Shown here: piece by piece, positions 9,119-16,682 of the stretch
Numbering within the stretch: position 1 is the stretch's first letter
Layout of the letters: each line of letters opens with the position of its first letter
Source of the DNA: Propionibacterium acidifaciens DSM 21887
Lineage (GTDB): Bacteria; Actinomycetota; Actinomycetes; Propionibacteriales; Propionibacteriaceae
Length of the DNA: 64,000 nucleotides
NCBI RefSeq assembly: GCF_000426605.1
Contig: NZ_KE384545.1
Location: 84,520-148,519 of the forward strand
Direction of reading: 5' to 3'
The notes under the pieces: generated by a model
Database searches by the model: none
What the model was told of the DNA's origin: nothing
Seen by the model: the letters and a program-made list of their open reading frames with translations, nothing else
Position numbers and translations under genes: made by a program

Positions 9119-9910
9119 TCAGATGTACGGGGTGGTGGTCGAGACGGGGGCGTCGCCCATGGCGCCGAGCAGGCCGAGACCGACCTCGCGGGCCGCGACG
9201 ATGGCCTGGCGCACCGCCCCGGAGTCGCCGGTGAAGGCGGAGATGACCTCGTTGGAGTGGCTCGTCCCCTTGCTCGGGCTCGAGTAGGCGATGACGTCGA
9301 TCGTCGACGCCTTGACCGCGGTGTCGGCGAGGACGACGCCGATGGCCGCCGGGGCCCCGACCGTGATGCCGAAGGACTTGCCGAGCGGGGCGCCGAAGGC
9401 CTTGTTGAGGGCGTGCGAGGCGCGCGCGGTGTACTGGAACTCCAAGTGGCCGGCGTCGTTGCCGTAGACGTCGCCGAAGGTCCGCTCGAGCTCGCCGAGG
9501 GTCACCTCGACGGCGCGGCGGGCGTCCGAGACGTCCTCGGCGCCGAAGACGATGAGGCTGCCGTGGCCGGCGCCGCCCTTGGTGTCACGGGCCAGCTCGA
9601 TCGAGACGATCTCGGTGTTGGTGGCCTTGACGCCCTCGTCCGCCGCGAAGATCTGCGGTCCGGCGCCGGTGCGGTCGCCGATGATGCCGATCGAGCGGAA
9701 CCCGGGGTCGATGCCCATGAGCGCGTGGAGCTGCGGGTCGACGTTGGGGATGACCAGGCCGATGGTGTCGCCGAGCGCGGTGGTGCCGACGAACTGGGTG
9801 GCCTCGGGCACGGTGACCTGCTGCCTGGCCGCGGGCGCGGCGGGCCGATCGGCGGAGATCTTGGTCATGACGGCCGACATGATCTGGTCGACGAGCTGGT
9901 CGTTGGTCAT
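9119..9910 (-). CDS. pduB: BMC-T tandem-domain trimeric shell protein
   Basis: A 263-residue protein with two BMC domains in tandem (about residues 45-145 and 150-255), matching PduB, the major trimeric shell protein. FVGTTALGDTIGLVIPNVDP opens the first domain and GAPAAIGVVLADTAVKAST the second. The N-terminal 25 residues (MTNDQLVDQIMSAVMTKISA) form the helix that in PduB anchors the shell to its enzyme cargo; it closely resembles the N-terminal helix of PduE. It sits between pduA and pduC as in Salmonella. The ATG at 9910 has no strong ribosome binding site, so coupling from pduA is likely. Confidence 0.95.
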   Translation of the reverse strand: MTNDQLVDQIMSAVMTKISADRPAAPAARQQVTVPEATQFVGTTALGDTIGLVIPNVDPQLHALMGIDPGFRSIGIIGDRTGAGPQIFAADEGVKATNTEIVSIELARDTKGGAGHGSLIVFGAEDVSDARRAVEVTLGELERTFGDVYGNDAGHLEFQYTARASHALNKAFGAPLGKSFGITVGAPAAIGVVLADTAVKASTIDVIAYSSPSKGTSHSNEVISAFTGDSGAVRQAIVAAREVGLGLLGAMGDAPVSTTTPYI

Positions 9911-9924
9911 GATCGTTCAGCGCC

Positions 9925-10206
9925 TCACTTCGCGTCGACGGACGGGAGGATCTTCTCCACGTCGGTGTGGGGACGCGGGATGACGTGGACCGAGACGAGC
10001 TCGCCCACGTTCTGCGCGGCGACCGCGCCGGCGTCGGTGGCGGCCTTCACAGCACCGACGTCGCCGCGCACGAGCACGGTCACCAGACCGGAGCCGACGC
10101 GCTGACTGCCGACGAGCACGACATTGGCCGACTTCACCATCGCGTCGGCGGCCTCAACGGCGGGGACGAAACCCTTCGTCTCCACCATGCCAAGGGCTTC
10201 CTGCAT
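9925..10206 (-). CDS. pduA: BMC-H hexameric shell protein, first gene of the leftward operon
   Basis: A 93-residue single BMC domain. It has the family hallmarks [41 protein letters not shown] and [15 protein letters not shown]. The pore loop reads V-G-S-G-L-V with Ser39, as in PduA where this Ser lines the pore that passes 1,2-propanediol. ATG 10206 is chosen for its GGAGGAG site six bases upstream and because the family starts here; the 18 upstream codons of the open frame have no family support. It is the promoter-proximal gene of the operon that runs to pduO. Confidence 0.96.
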   Translation of the reverse strand: MQEALGMVETKGFVPAVEAADAMVKSANVVLVGSQRVGSGLVTVLVRGDVGAVKAATDAGAVAAQNVGELVSVHVIPRPHTDVEKILPSVDAK

Positions 10207-10310
10207 TCTGAACTCCTCCGTTGGGTGTGAACACGAGCCGCCGTCGACCTCTCCGGCCACGGGCGGGAAGTACTGACGACTCTAAGCCAGGAAATCAGAG
10301 AGAAGGTCAC

Positions 10311-10322
10311 GTGGAGCTCCAC
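10311..10322. promoter_or_regulatory. Palindromic site upstream of pduA
   Basis: GTGGAGCTCCAC is a perfect 12-bp palindrome located about 105 bases before the pduA start and just upstream of a candidate leftward promoter. It could be an operator for a dimeric regulator. No protein can be assigned to it. Confidence 0.35.
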
Positions 10323-10351
10323 TTTTCAGCCCTTCTCGAAAGACCTGGAAC

Positions 10352-10380
10352 GACCAAAAAGCACCCCGGGGACCAAAAAG
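10352..10380. promoter_or_regulatory. Tandem GACCAAAAAG boxes, candidate PocR binding site
   Basis: GACCAAAAAG occurs at 10352-10361 and again at 10371-10380, 19 bp apart, each followed by a purine/pyrimidine-C continuation. AraC-family activators bind asymmetric direct repeats about two helical turns apart, often touching the -35 region. The second box abuts a weak -35-like TGCAAC (10381-10386) that is 17 bases from GACAAT (10404-10409), the layout expected of an activator-dependent promoter for pduU. The regulator would be the PocR-type protein encoded at 12520-13824. Binding is inference. Confidence 0.5.
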
Positions 10381-10600
10381 TGCAACTGGCCGGGACGCCC
10401 GGCGACAATACCGTCAGGACCGTCGCGCGGGCCTTGACCCGGAATGCGACGGCGCGGCGACAATCAGGAGTGGTGCGCCCGGTGGACGCGCGGATCGGCC
10501 CGTCACCGCCGGCACCACCCGCCGGGACGCCGGGCCGGAGGGGGCGCCGGGCGGACCGCCCGGCGCCGAACCACAGGAGCCGACCCGTAGGAGAGAGGCG

Positions 10601-10945
10601 ATGGCGACCGCGAAGCAGCGCATCATCCAGGAATTCGTCCCCGGCAAGCAGGTCACGCTCGCGCACGTCCTGTCGAACCCGGACGACGGCCTCCACCCCA
10701 AGATCGGCCTGCCGAACAACGGCGGCGCGATCGGCATCATGACCATCACGCCGAGCGAGGCGGCGATCATCGCCGCCGACGTGGCGACCAAGGCCTCCAC
10801 CGTCGAGCTGGGCTTCGTGGACCGCTTCTCCGGATCCCTCGTCGTGCTCGGCCGGCTCGCCGACGTCGAGGCCTCGATCAGCGCGGCGACCGACGTCCTG
10901 TGCGACGAGCTCGGCTTCGCCCCCGCCCCCCTGACCCGCACATGA
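10601..10945 (+). CDS. pduU: Circularly permuted BMC-H shell protein, PduU/EutS type
   Basis: A 114-residue shell protein. Its start (MATAKQRIIQEFVPGKQVTLAHVLSNP) is diagnostic of the PduU/EutS family, in which an N-terminal beta-strand forms a small barrel over the hexamer pore and the BMC fold is circularly permuted. IGIMTITPSEAAIIAADVAT and FVDRFSGSLVVLGRLADVE are further family blocks. The ATG has AGGAGAG five bases upstream. It is the first gene of a rightward pair with pduV, and PduU-PduV interaction is known in the Salmonella system, so this pairing fits. Confidence 0.95.
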   Translation: MATAKQRIIQEFVPGKQVTLAHVLSNPDDGLHPKIGLPNNGGAIGIMTITPSEAAIIAADVATKASTVELGFVDRFSGSLVVLGRLADVEASISAATDVLCDELGFAPAPLTRT

Positions 10946-11367
10946 GGCGCCTGCTCATGGTCGGCAGCGTGGGCTGCGGCAAGACGACGCTCATGCAGCG
11001 CCTGCACGGGCAGGAGATCCGCTACGCGAAGACCGAGACGATCACCGCCGAGGACGAGGTCGTGGACACCCCCGGCGAGTACCTCGAGCTGCCCTTCTAC
11101 AAGCACGCCCTCCGCCTGGCCTCCTTCGACCGGGAGCTGGTGGTCATGCTCGCCTCGGCCACCGCCGCCGAGAGCAGGTACCCGCCCGGTTTCGCGACCT
11201 TCTTCACCGTGCCGGTGCTGGGCGTCGTCACGCAGATCGACCGCGCCGGGCCGGACGCCGTCGAGGCGGCCGAGGCCCACCTGCGCCTGGCAGGGGCGAC
11301 CGAGGTGCTCCGCGTCTCGGCCGTGACCGGCGAGGGCATGGCCGAGCTCGAGGCGCGTCTGGCGTGA
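10942..11367 (+). CDS. pduV: PduV/EutP-type Ras-like GTPase
   Basis: A 141-residue small GTPase-like protein. The P-loop GSVGCGKT is at residues 8-15, VVDTPGEYLE is the switch-II DxPG region, and VVTQIDRA replaces the usual NKxD with TQxD, as is typical for EutP/PduV. It associates with the outside of the compartment in related systems and may link it to the cell or act in acetate-kinase-type chemistry, as reported for EutP. ATG 10942 overlaps the pduU stop (ATGA), so the two are coupled. The gene ends 68 bases before the convergent pduQ. Confidence 0.93.
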   Translation: MRRLLMVGSVGCGKTTLMQRLHGQEIRYAKTETITAEDEVVDTPGEYLELPFYKHALRLASFDRELVVMLASATAAESRYPPGFATFFTVPVLGVVTQIDRAGPDAVEAAEAHLRLAGATEVLRVSAVTGEGMAELEARLA

Positions 11368-11435
11368 GCCCCCGGGCCCCGCCAGGGCGAGGACGCCCGG
11401 AGGGACGCACTGCCCGAGGCCCGGGGGGCGGGCGC

Positions 11436-12563
11436 TCAGACCAGTGCGCGGAGGATCGCCACGACCTCCTCGTGGGTGGGCACGACGGGGTTGCCCCCGC
11501 TGCAGAAGTCCGCCAGGGCCGTCGTGGCCAGGTCCGGGACGGCCGCGGTGAACTCGCCCCGGTCGACGCCCGCCCCGGTGACCCTGTCGGGCATGCCGAG
11601 CGTCTCCCGCAGCCGCACGACGCGACGGATGAGGGCGAGGACCAGGTTGCGGGCCGTGGTCGCCTGGAGGCCCGAGTGGGCGGCCAGCCGGGAGTAGCGC
11701 AGGGCGGGCCCGGACAGCGTCCCGCCGGCCGACAGGTCGCCTGCGTTGAGGGCCATGACGTGGGGCATGATCATCGCGTTGAGTCGGCCGTGGGCGACGT
11801 GGAAGCTGCCGCCGATCGCGTGCGAGATGCCGTGGACGAGCCCCAGGCCGGAGTTCTGGAAGGCCACGCCGGCCATGGTGGCGGCGTTCTGCAGGTGGTC
11901 GCGCGCCTCGAGGTCGTCCCCGTCGGCCCAGCTGCGGGGCAGGTGGCGGAGGATGATGCGCACCGCCTTCTCGGCCAGGGCGTCGGACAGGTCGTTGTGG
12001 CCCCTGGCGACGACCGCCTCGATCGCATGGCTCAGCGCGTCCATGCCCGAGTCGGCGGTGAGCCCGGGCGGGCAGGTGCGGACGGCCTCGGGGTCGAGGA
12101 TCGCCACGTCCGCGATCATGTCGGGGGACGTGAGCGGGACCTTCGCTCGGCTCGCGGGATCGGTGACGACCGCGAAGGAGCTCACCTCGGAGCCGGTGCC
12201 GCTCGTGGTCGGGATGACGATGAAGCCGGCCGGCAGCTCCTCGCCCCGCTGGCGGGCCATGTGACGGACGGCCTTGGCGGTGTCGATCGGGGAGCCGCCG
12301 CCCAGGCCGATGAGCGCCTCGGGCCCGAACTCGAGATAGGCCCCGAGCGCGGCGGCGATGGCGTGGGTGTCGGGATCGGGCCGCACGTCGGAGAAGACGC
12401 GCAGCACGGCGTCGCCGAGCCGGTCCCGCACCTGGTCCATGAGCGGTGCGGCGGCCATGAAGCCGTCCGTGATGACGAGCACCCGACGACCGGACAGGGC
12501 ACTCAGCGCACCGAGCGCGTCAGGCCCGGAGACGACCCTTGTCGGAACCTGGAACTGCAGCAC
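11436..12563 (-). CDS. pduQ: Iron-containing alcohol dehydrogenase (1-propanol dehydrogenase type)
   Basis: A 375-residue group III metal-dependent alcohol dehydrogenase. GLGGGSPIDTAKAVRHM is the NAD-binding motif, [12 protein letters not shown] the conserved active-site strand, and GMDALSHAIEA, GLVHGISHAIGG and AHGRLNAMIMPHV provide the Asp and three His that bind Fe2+. Inside a propanediol BMC this enzyme reduces propionaldehyde to 1-propanol and regenerates NAD+ (PduQ). GTG 12563 has GAGGAGGG eight bases upstream and overlaps the end of the pocR-like gene by 44 bases, so the two are probably cotranscribed. The gene name rests on context; a general alcohol dehydrogenase is the alternative. 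Confidence 0.9.
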   Translation of the reverse strand: MLQFQVPTRVVSGPDALGALSALSGRRVLVITDGFMAAAPLMDQVRDRLGDAVLRVFSDVRPDPDTHAIAAALGAYLEFGPEALIGLGGGSPIDTAKAVRHMARQRGEELPAGFIVIPTTSGTGSEVSSFAVVTDPASRAKVPLTSPDMIADVAILDPEAVRTCPPGLTADSGMDALSHAIEAVVARGHNDLSDALAEKAVRIILRHLPRSWADGDDLEARDHLQNAATMAGVAFQNSGLGLVHGISHAIGGSFHVAHGRLNAMIMPHVMALNAGDLSAGGTLSGPALRYSRLAAHSGLQATTARNLVLALIRRVVRLRETLGMPDRVTGAGVDRGEFTAAVPDLATTALADFCSGGNPVVPTHEEVVAILRALV

Positions 12564-13824
12564 CGGTGTGTCCCTCCTCGCGCGACCGGCAATGACGCCG
12601 GTACTCGCTCGGAGACATTCCCGTACTCGCCCGGAAGACCCTGGAGAAGTAATTCACCTGGCTGAACTCGAGCTCCGAGGAAATCCTCTGGACCGGCATC
12701 TGCGTTGACGCTAGCATCAGTTTCGCCCGCTCGACGCGGCGCGCGGTGACGTAGGACACAAAAGTGCATCCGGTGACGGATTTGAACAACTTCGACAGGT
12801 GACCGGGCGACCAGTGCAGGGAATTCGCCGCCTCGCTGAGGGAGATCGCCTGCTCGGGGTGCCGGGCGATGTCGTTGAGCAGGTCGCCGATCTCGCGGCG
12901 CCGGCGCGGACGGTGGCGCTGGAACTCGTCGAGCACCATGCCGATGAAGCGCTCGGCGGCCAGCTGCGCCCCGAAGCGGTCGATCCCGCCGCGGCGCCGG
13001 TCGCGCTCCACGAGCTGGCGCAGGTGGGGGACGATGCGCGGCGAGCACGCCGCGGCGGCGGCCAGGATCATCTCGTCCAGCCGGTCGCGACCCGCGAGGA
13101 CGGCCTCGGGGGAGCCCTGGGCGTACACGGTGTCGAGGAAGGTGCCGGCCTCGAGGAAGGCGGCCCTCAGGTCCTCGCGGCGCACGGCCGCCGTGATGAA
13201 CTCGGTCGGGTTGCGCTGTTGCGCCTCGGGCGGGCGGGCGTCGGAGGCCGCTGTGGCGCGCGAGGGCGGGACGACGGAGAGCCGGGCGGCTCCCTCGTCC
13301 TGGGGGCGGACCGTCCCGGCGCGCAGGGCCAGGTCGACGAGGTCGTGGAGGCCGAGCAGGGTCTCCGCCGCGGCGGTGACCCGCCGCCGGCTCACCACCG
13401 GCACCCTGTCGTAGAGCTCCTGGAGGAACGGGTCGTCGTGCCAGCCCGACTGGGCGAGCAGGGGCGCGGGCATCTCGTCCTCGGGCATCCTCACCTGGCC
13501 GCACAGGATGGCGCCGACGTAGGCGTCACCGTCGGTCAGCGGGATCGAGAAGTCGACCAGCCCGGCGTGGCAGCGGTAGATCTGGGGGGTGCCCTCGAGG
13601 AGGGCCTGCAGGCCGCCGTGGGCGTCGCAGCCGTGGCAGGCGCGCGAGCGCAGCGGATCGGCGCGCATGGCCTTGCAGAACTCGGTGAAGGCGCACAGCC
13701 TCGTCACCGGAACACCCTGGGTGTCCACAGCGACCGTCGCCAACCCTGTCGCCTCGGAGAAGTCCTCGAGGATCCTCTGCAGTTCTTCGGGGTCCGGTCG
13801 TCTCGGCGTCCATTGCTGGGGCAT
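12520..13824 (-). CDS. pocR: PocR-type AraC family regulator of the BMC locus
   Basis: A 434-residue regulator. The N-terminal half is a PocR ligand-sensing domain: FTEFCKAMRADPLRSRACHG supplies Cys50 and Cys63, followed by Cys66, IYRCHAGLVDFSIPL (Cys85) and YVGAILCGQV. The C-terminal ~100 residues are an AraC double helix-turn-helix (SLSEAANSLHWSPGHLSKLF, then ISSELEFSQVNYFSRVFR and TGMSPSEYRR). In Salmonella PocR activates pdu and cob genes in response to 1,2-propanediol. Its position directly upstream of pduQ and near the divergent pdu promoters supports the same role. ATG 13824 is chosen for GGAGG six bases upstream. Confidence 0.93.
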   Translation of the reverse strand: MPQQWTPRRPDPEELQRILEDFSEATGLATVAVDTQGVPVTRLCAFTEFCKAMRADPLRSRACHGCDAHGGLQALLEGTPQIYRCHAGLVDFSIPLTDGDAYVGAILCGQVRMPEDEMPAPLLAQSGWHDDPFLQELYDRVPVVSRRRVTAAAETLLGLHDLVDLALRAGTVRPQDEGAARLSVVPPSRATAASDARPPEAQQRNPTEFITAAVRREDLRAAFLEAGTFLDTVYAQGSPEAVLAGRDRLDEMILAAAAACSPRIVPHLRQLVERDRRRGGIDRFGAQLAAERFIGMVLDEFQRHRPRRRREIGDLLNDIARHPEQAISLSEAANSLHWSPGHLSKLFKSVTGCTFVSYVTARRVERAKLMLASTQMPVQRISSELEFSQVNYFSRVFRASTGMSPSEYRRHCRSREEGHTGAAVPGSDKGRLRA

Positions 13825-13925
13825 CGTCAACCTCCGCCCTCAGGGTAACAGGTGAGAAGGTCAGGGGAAGGGGGTCCCTCCCCCGGGCCCGCCTCGGTCC
13901 GGTCGGCCCCGCCCCGGGCGCCCGC

Positions 13926-14669
13926 TCAGTCGCCGGGGATCATCCGCAGGGAGCGCAGCCCGTGGTCCATGTGCCAGGTGGCGAAGGCGGAGACCAGCCC
14001 CGCCGTCCGGCGCTCGACATCCTCGCCGACGCCCCTCGTGGCGGGCCAGTCGCCGCAGACGAGGGCGCTCAGCAGCGCCCAGCACTCGGGGCCCGGGCGG
14101 GTCGAGCCGGGCGGGCGGCAGGAGTTGCACACCATGCCCCCCGCGGCGGGCGCGAACCACTCGTGCGGCCCCCGCAGTCCGCAGCGCGCGCAGGAGTCCA
14201 GCACCGGCGCGTAGCCGGCGATCGCCAGCGCGCGCAGCAGATAGGAGCCGAGGATCATCGAGGCCGGCCGGGACCCGTCGCTCGTGCCCCGGCCGAGCAC
14301 CCGCAGGGCGCCCTGGAGCAGCAGGTACTGGCGCCGGGAGGGCTCCTTCTCGACGACCATGAGCCGGTCGGCCGTCTCGAGCATCGTCTCTCCGCTCGTG
14401 TACAGGGTGTAGTCGCCGACGAGGGCGTCCCCGTAGTGGTGCAGCGACTCGGCCTGGGCGACCACGTCGAGGCTGCGGCCGACGGCCAGTTGGACGTCGA
14501 CGTGGCTGAACGGCTCGAGGCGCCCGCCGAACCGGCTGGAGGTGCGGCGCACCCCACGGGCCACCGCGCGCACCTTGCCGTGGTCGCGGCACAGCAGGGT
14601 GATGATGCGGTCGGCCTCGCCCAGCTTGTGGGTGCGCAGCACGATGGCCTCGTCGCGATAGGTGGGCAC
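13926..14669 (-). CDS. recO: DNA repair protein RecO
   Basis: A 247-residue recombination mediator that helps RecA load on SSB-coated DNA. The N-terminal OB-fold begins [20 protein letters not shown], essentially the family consensus, and the C-terminal zinc motif reads C-A-R-C-G ... M-V-C-N-S-C. GTG 14669 is chosen because RecO proteins start at this point; no ribosome binding site is present, but CACAAT sits six bases upstream on the same strand, so a leaderless transcript is likely. The longer open frame upstream would overlap the uppS promoter. recO and uppS adjacent and divergent here is a common actinobacterial neighbourhood. Confidence 0.95.
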   Translation of the reverse strand: MPTYRDEAIVLRTHKLGEADRIITLLCRDHGKVRAVARGVRRTSSRFGGRLEPFSHVDVQLAVGRSLDVVAQAESLHHYGDALVGDYTLYTSGETMLETADRLMVVEKEPSRRQYLLLQGALRVLGRGTSDGSRPASMILGSYLLRALAIAGYAPVLDSCARCGLRGPHEWFAPAAGGMVCNSCRPPGSTRPGPECWALLSALVCGDWPATRGVGEDVERRTAGLVSAFATWHMDHGLRSLRMIPGD

Positions 14670-14753
14670 GACTCCATTGTGCCGCCGCGCGGAAGGTCCG
14701 AGGGGGCGCCCGGTCGTCCGGTCGTCCACCTCCGCCGGGGACGGGGACGCCGT

Positions 14754-14759
14754 TAGGCT
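14754..14759 (+). promoter_or_regulatory. -10 element of leaderless uppS
   Basis: TAGGCT ends seven bases before the GTG start codon of uppS, so transcription should begin at or next to the start codon. No ribosome binding site is present in the gap, which fits a leaderless mRNA. Confidence 0.55.
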
Positions 14760-14766
14760 GGTGCCC

Positions 14767-15549
14767 GTGAACGCATCGTCCCGTCATCCCGTGCGCCCGC
14801 CGGATCCGCACCCGAGCGGCGTCCGCCCCCCGCAGCTGCCCGCGCGGTTCGTCCCGCGGCACGTGGCGATCGTCATGGACGGCAACGGACGCTGGGCGAG
14901 ATCGCGCGGCATGGCGCGCACGGAGGGCCACGAGCGAGGCGAGGCCGTGCTCATCGAGGTGCTCCAGGGCGCCATCGAGATGGGCATCGGCACGCTGTCG
15001 ATGTACGCCTTCAGCACCGAGAACTGGCGGCGCTCCCCCGACGAGGTGCGCTTCCTCATGGGCTTCAGCCGCCGCATGATCCACACCCACCGCGACCTCC
15101 TCGACGGGCTCGGCGTGCGCGTGGCCTGGGCCGGGCGCCGGCCCAGGCTGTGGGCGAGCGTGCTCCGCGAGCTCCAGGCGGCCGAGGAGCAGACCCGCGA
15201 CAACACCGTCATCACCCTGCAGCTGTGCCTCAACTACGGCGGCCGCGCGGAGATCGCCGATGCGGCGCGGGCCATCGGCCGCGACGTGCGCGCCGGCCGG
15301 CTCAACCCCGACCGGGTCGACGAGAGGACGCTCCAGCGCTACCTCTACCACCCCGAGCTGGGTGACGTGGACCTGTTCATCCGCACCTCCGGCGAGCAGC
15401 GGACGAGCAACTTCCTGCTGTGGCAGAGCGCCTACGCCGAGCTGGTGTTCAGCGACAAGCTCTGGCCCGACTGGGACCGCCGGGACCTGTGGGCCGCCGT
15501 CGAGCAGTACGCCCGCCGCGACCGCCGGTTCGGCGGCGTACGGGCCTGA
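14767..15549 (+). CDS. uppS: Isoprenyl (undecaprenyl/decaprenyl) diphosphate synthase
   Basis: A 260-residue cis-prenyltransferase that makes the C50/C55 lipid carrier for cell-wall synthesis. [17 protein letters not shown] near residue 32 carries the catalytic Asp38 and substrate-binding residues, [11 protein letters not shown] is the second conserved block, and [19 protein letters not shown] and [13 protein letters not shown] are the C-terminal signature regions. The N-terminal Pro-rich extension of ~25 residues is usual in actinobacteria. GTG 14767 is chosen because a -10 element ends seven bases upstream (leaderless); GTG 14761 is two codons earlier. Confidence 0.96.
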   Translation: MNASSRHPVRPPDPHPSGVRPPQLPARFVPRHVAIVMDGNGRWARSRGMARTEGHERGEAVLIEVLQGAIEMGIGTLSMYAFSTENWRRSPDEVRFLMGFSRRMIHTHRDLLDGLGVRVAWAGRRPRLWASVLRELQAAEEQTRDNTVITLQLCLNYGGRAEIADAARAIGRDVRAGRLNPDRVDERTLQRYLYHPELGDVDLFIRTSGEQRTSNFLLWQSAYAELVFSDKLWPDWDRRDLWAAVEQYARRDRRFGGVRA

Positions 15550-15556
15550 GACGGCG

Positions 15557-16579
15557 ATGGGATCGACGCTGCGCCAGATCGCCCTCGAGTGCGGAGTCGC
15601 CGTCTCAACGGTCTCGCGCGCCCTCAACGGGCACCCGCACGTCAACGAGGAGACTCGTCGGCTCATCCGGGAGACGGCCGAGCGCCTGGGCTACCGGCCC
15701 TCGGCGGCGGCGCGCGCCCTGCGCGGCTCGGGGACCCGCACCGTCGGCGTCGTGCTGCCCGACATGATGAACGCCTTCTACGCCCGGACGATCTCCATGG
15801 TGCAGGACCAGCTCGAGGAGCGCGGCCACAGCGTCGTCATGGCGGTGACGAACAACGAGGGCCGGCGCGAGCGAACGGGCCTCGAGCGGCTCATCGCGAG
15901 CGGGGTCGACGGCATCATCGTCGTCCCGACGCCGACCCGCCGGCCCCCGACCCCCGAGGGCCCGCCCCTCGTCGAGATGAACCGCCGGTCGAGCAGGCGC
16001 GTCGACTGGGTGGGCTACGACGAGGACGAGGGGGCCCGCACGCTCGCGGGGCTCCTCGTCGGCGCCAGCCATCACGACATCGCCTTCATCGGCGGACAGC
16101 CCTCGTTCAGCACGACCCGCCGCCGGCTGGAGGGCTACCGCCGGGCGCTCGCCGAGGCCGGCGTGGAGCCCGATCCGCGGTGGGTGCAGCTGCGCGCCTA
16201 CTCCCCCGACTGGGGCTCGGAGGCCCTCAGGCGCCTGCTGGCGCTGCGCCCGGCGCCCACCGCCGTGTGCGCGTCCTCGAGCGAGCTGGTCCTCGGGCTG
16301 CTCACCGAGGCCCGGCGGCGGGGTCTGCGCCTGCCGTCGGAGCTGTCGCTCGTGGCCTTCGGGAAGACGGACTGGTACGCCGTCACGGATCCCGGCATCA
16401 CCACCTACGAGCAGCCGATCGAGCAGGTGGCCCACATCGCCGTGCAGCTGCTGGCCGACCGCATGGCCGGTTCGACGGCCGACCCGACAACGGTCCTGGT
16501 CGAGGGCCGTGTGGTCGAGCGCGACAGCGTCGCGGCCCCGCCGACGGGCCCCGAGCCGCCCTGCGGCACCGCAATTTAA
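15557..16579 (+). CDS. LacI-family transcriptional regulator
   Basis: A 340-residue repressor. The N-terminal helix-turn-helix is LRQIALECGVAVSTVSRALN with the hinge ERLGYRPSAAARALR following, and the rest is a periplasmic-binding-protein-like sensor domain (TRTVGVVLPDMMNAFYA, then DIAFIGGQPSFSTTRRRLEG). It starts seven bases after uppS. Two palindromic LacI-type sites lie between its stop and the next gene, so it very likely represses the lyase-transporter-aldolase genes downstream. The effector is not known; the downstream genes suggest a carboxylate or an amino-dicarboxylate. No catabolite role can be excluded. Confidence 0.92.
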   Translation: MGSTLRQIALECGVAVSTVSRALNGHPHVNEETRRLIRETAERLGYRPSAAARALRGSGTRTVGVVLPDMMNAFYARTISMVQDQLEERGHSVVMAVTNNEGRRERTGLERLIASGVDGIIVVPTPTRRPPTPEGPPLVEMNRRSSRRVDWVGYDEDEGARTLAGLLVGASHHDIAFIGGQPSFSTTRRRLEGYRRALAEAGVEPDPRWVQLRAYSPDWGSEALRRLLALRPAPTAVCASSSELVLGLLTEARRRGLRLPSELSLVAFGKTDWYAVTDPGITTYEQPIEQVAHIAVQLLADRMAGSTADPTTVLVEGRVVERDSVAAPPTGPEPPCGTAI

Positions 16580-16580
16580 C

Positions 16581-16594
16581 TGCAAACGATTCCA
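16581..16594. promoter_or_regulatory. LacI-family operator, upstream copy
   Basis: TGCAAACGATTCCA fits the LacI/CcpA-type palindrome with central CG (TGnAAnCGnTTnCA). It begins immediately after the regulator gene and is 66 bp (centre to centre) from a second copy, a spacing that would allow looping. Confidence 0.7.
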
Positions 16595-16646
16595 GTTCCA
16601 TCGTCATGATGCGGAGCGTCTCGCCGAATTTACGCTGAATCCATCC

Positions 16647-16660
16647 TGCAAGCGTTTCCA
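16647..16660. promoter_or_regulatory. LacI-family operator, downstream copy
   Basis: TGCAAGCGTTTCCA is a second copy of the TGCAARCGWTTCCA box and ends 22 bases before the start codon of the lyase gene. A repressor bound here would sit over or just behind the transcription start and block the operon. Confidence 0.72.
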
Positions 16661-16682
16661 TTCAATGGCGAAAGGCGACACG

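Larger units (their letters stand above)
10207..10600. other. Divergent control region between the two BMC transcription units
   Basis: About 394 bases separate pduA (leftward) from pduU (rightward), and no gene is seen. The region is less G+C-rich than its neighbours around 10280-10380. It contains a 12-bp palindrome (10311-10322), a tandem pair of GACCAAAAAG boxes (10352-10380) and two GACAAT hexamers (10404-10409 and 10459-10464) that could be -10 elements for pduU. For the leftward operon a weak TAGAGT -10 can be read on the minus strand near 10280. No cobalamin riboswitch box was recognised. Confidence 0.7.

Noticed and set aside
10207..10600. Possible cobalamin riboswitch in front of pduA or pduU
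   Set aside because: No B12-box (GCCACTG-type) and no long conserved leader structure was found; the region is better explained by activator sites.
12755..12775. A GACACAAAAGTGCAT segment that resembles the GACCAAAAAG box
   Set aside because: It lies inside the AraC-type helix-turn-helix coding region and is a single imperfect copy, so a chance match is more likely.
13825..13925. PocR autoregulatory repeat upstream of the pocR-like gene
   Set aside because: No GACCAAAAAG box or other repeat like that at 10352-10380 is present in the 101-base gap.
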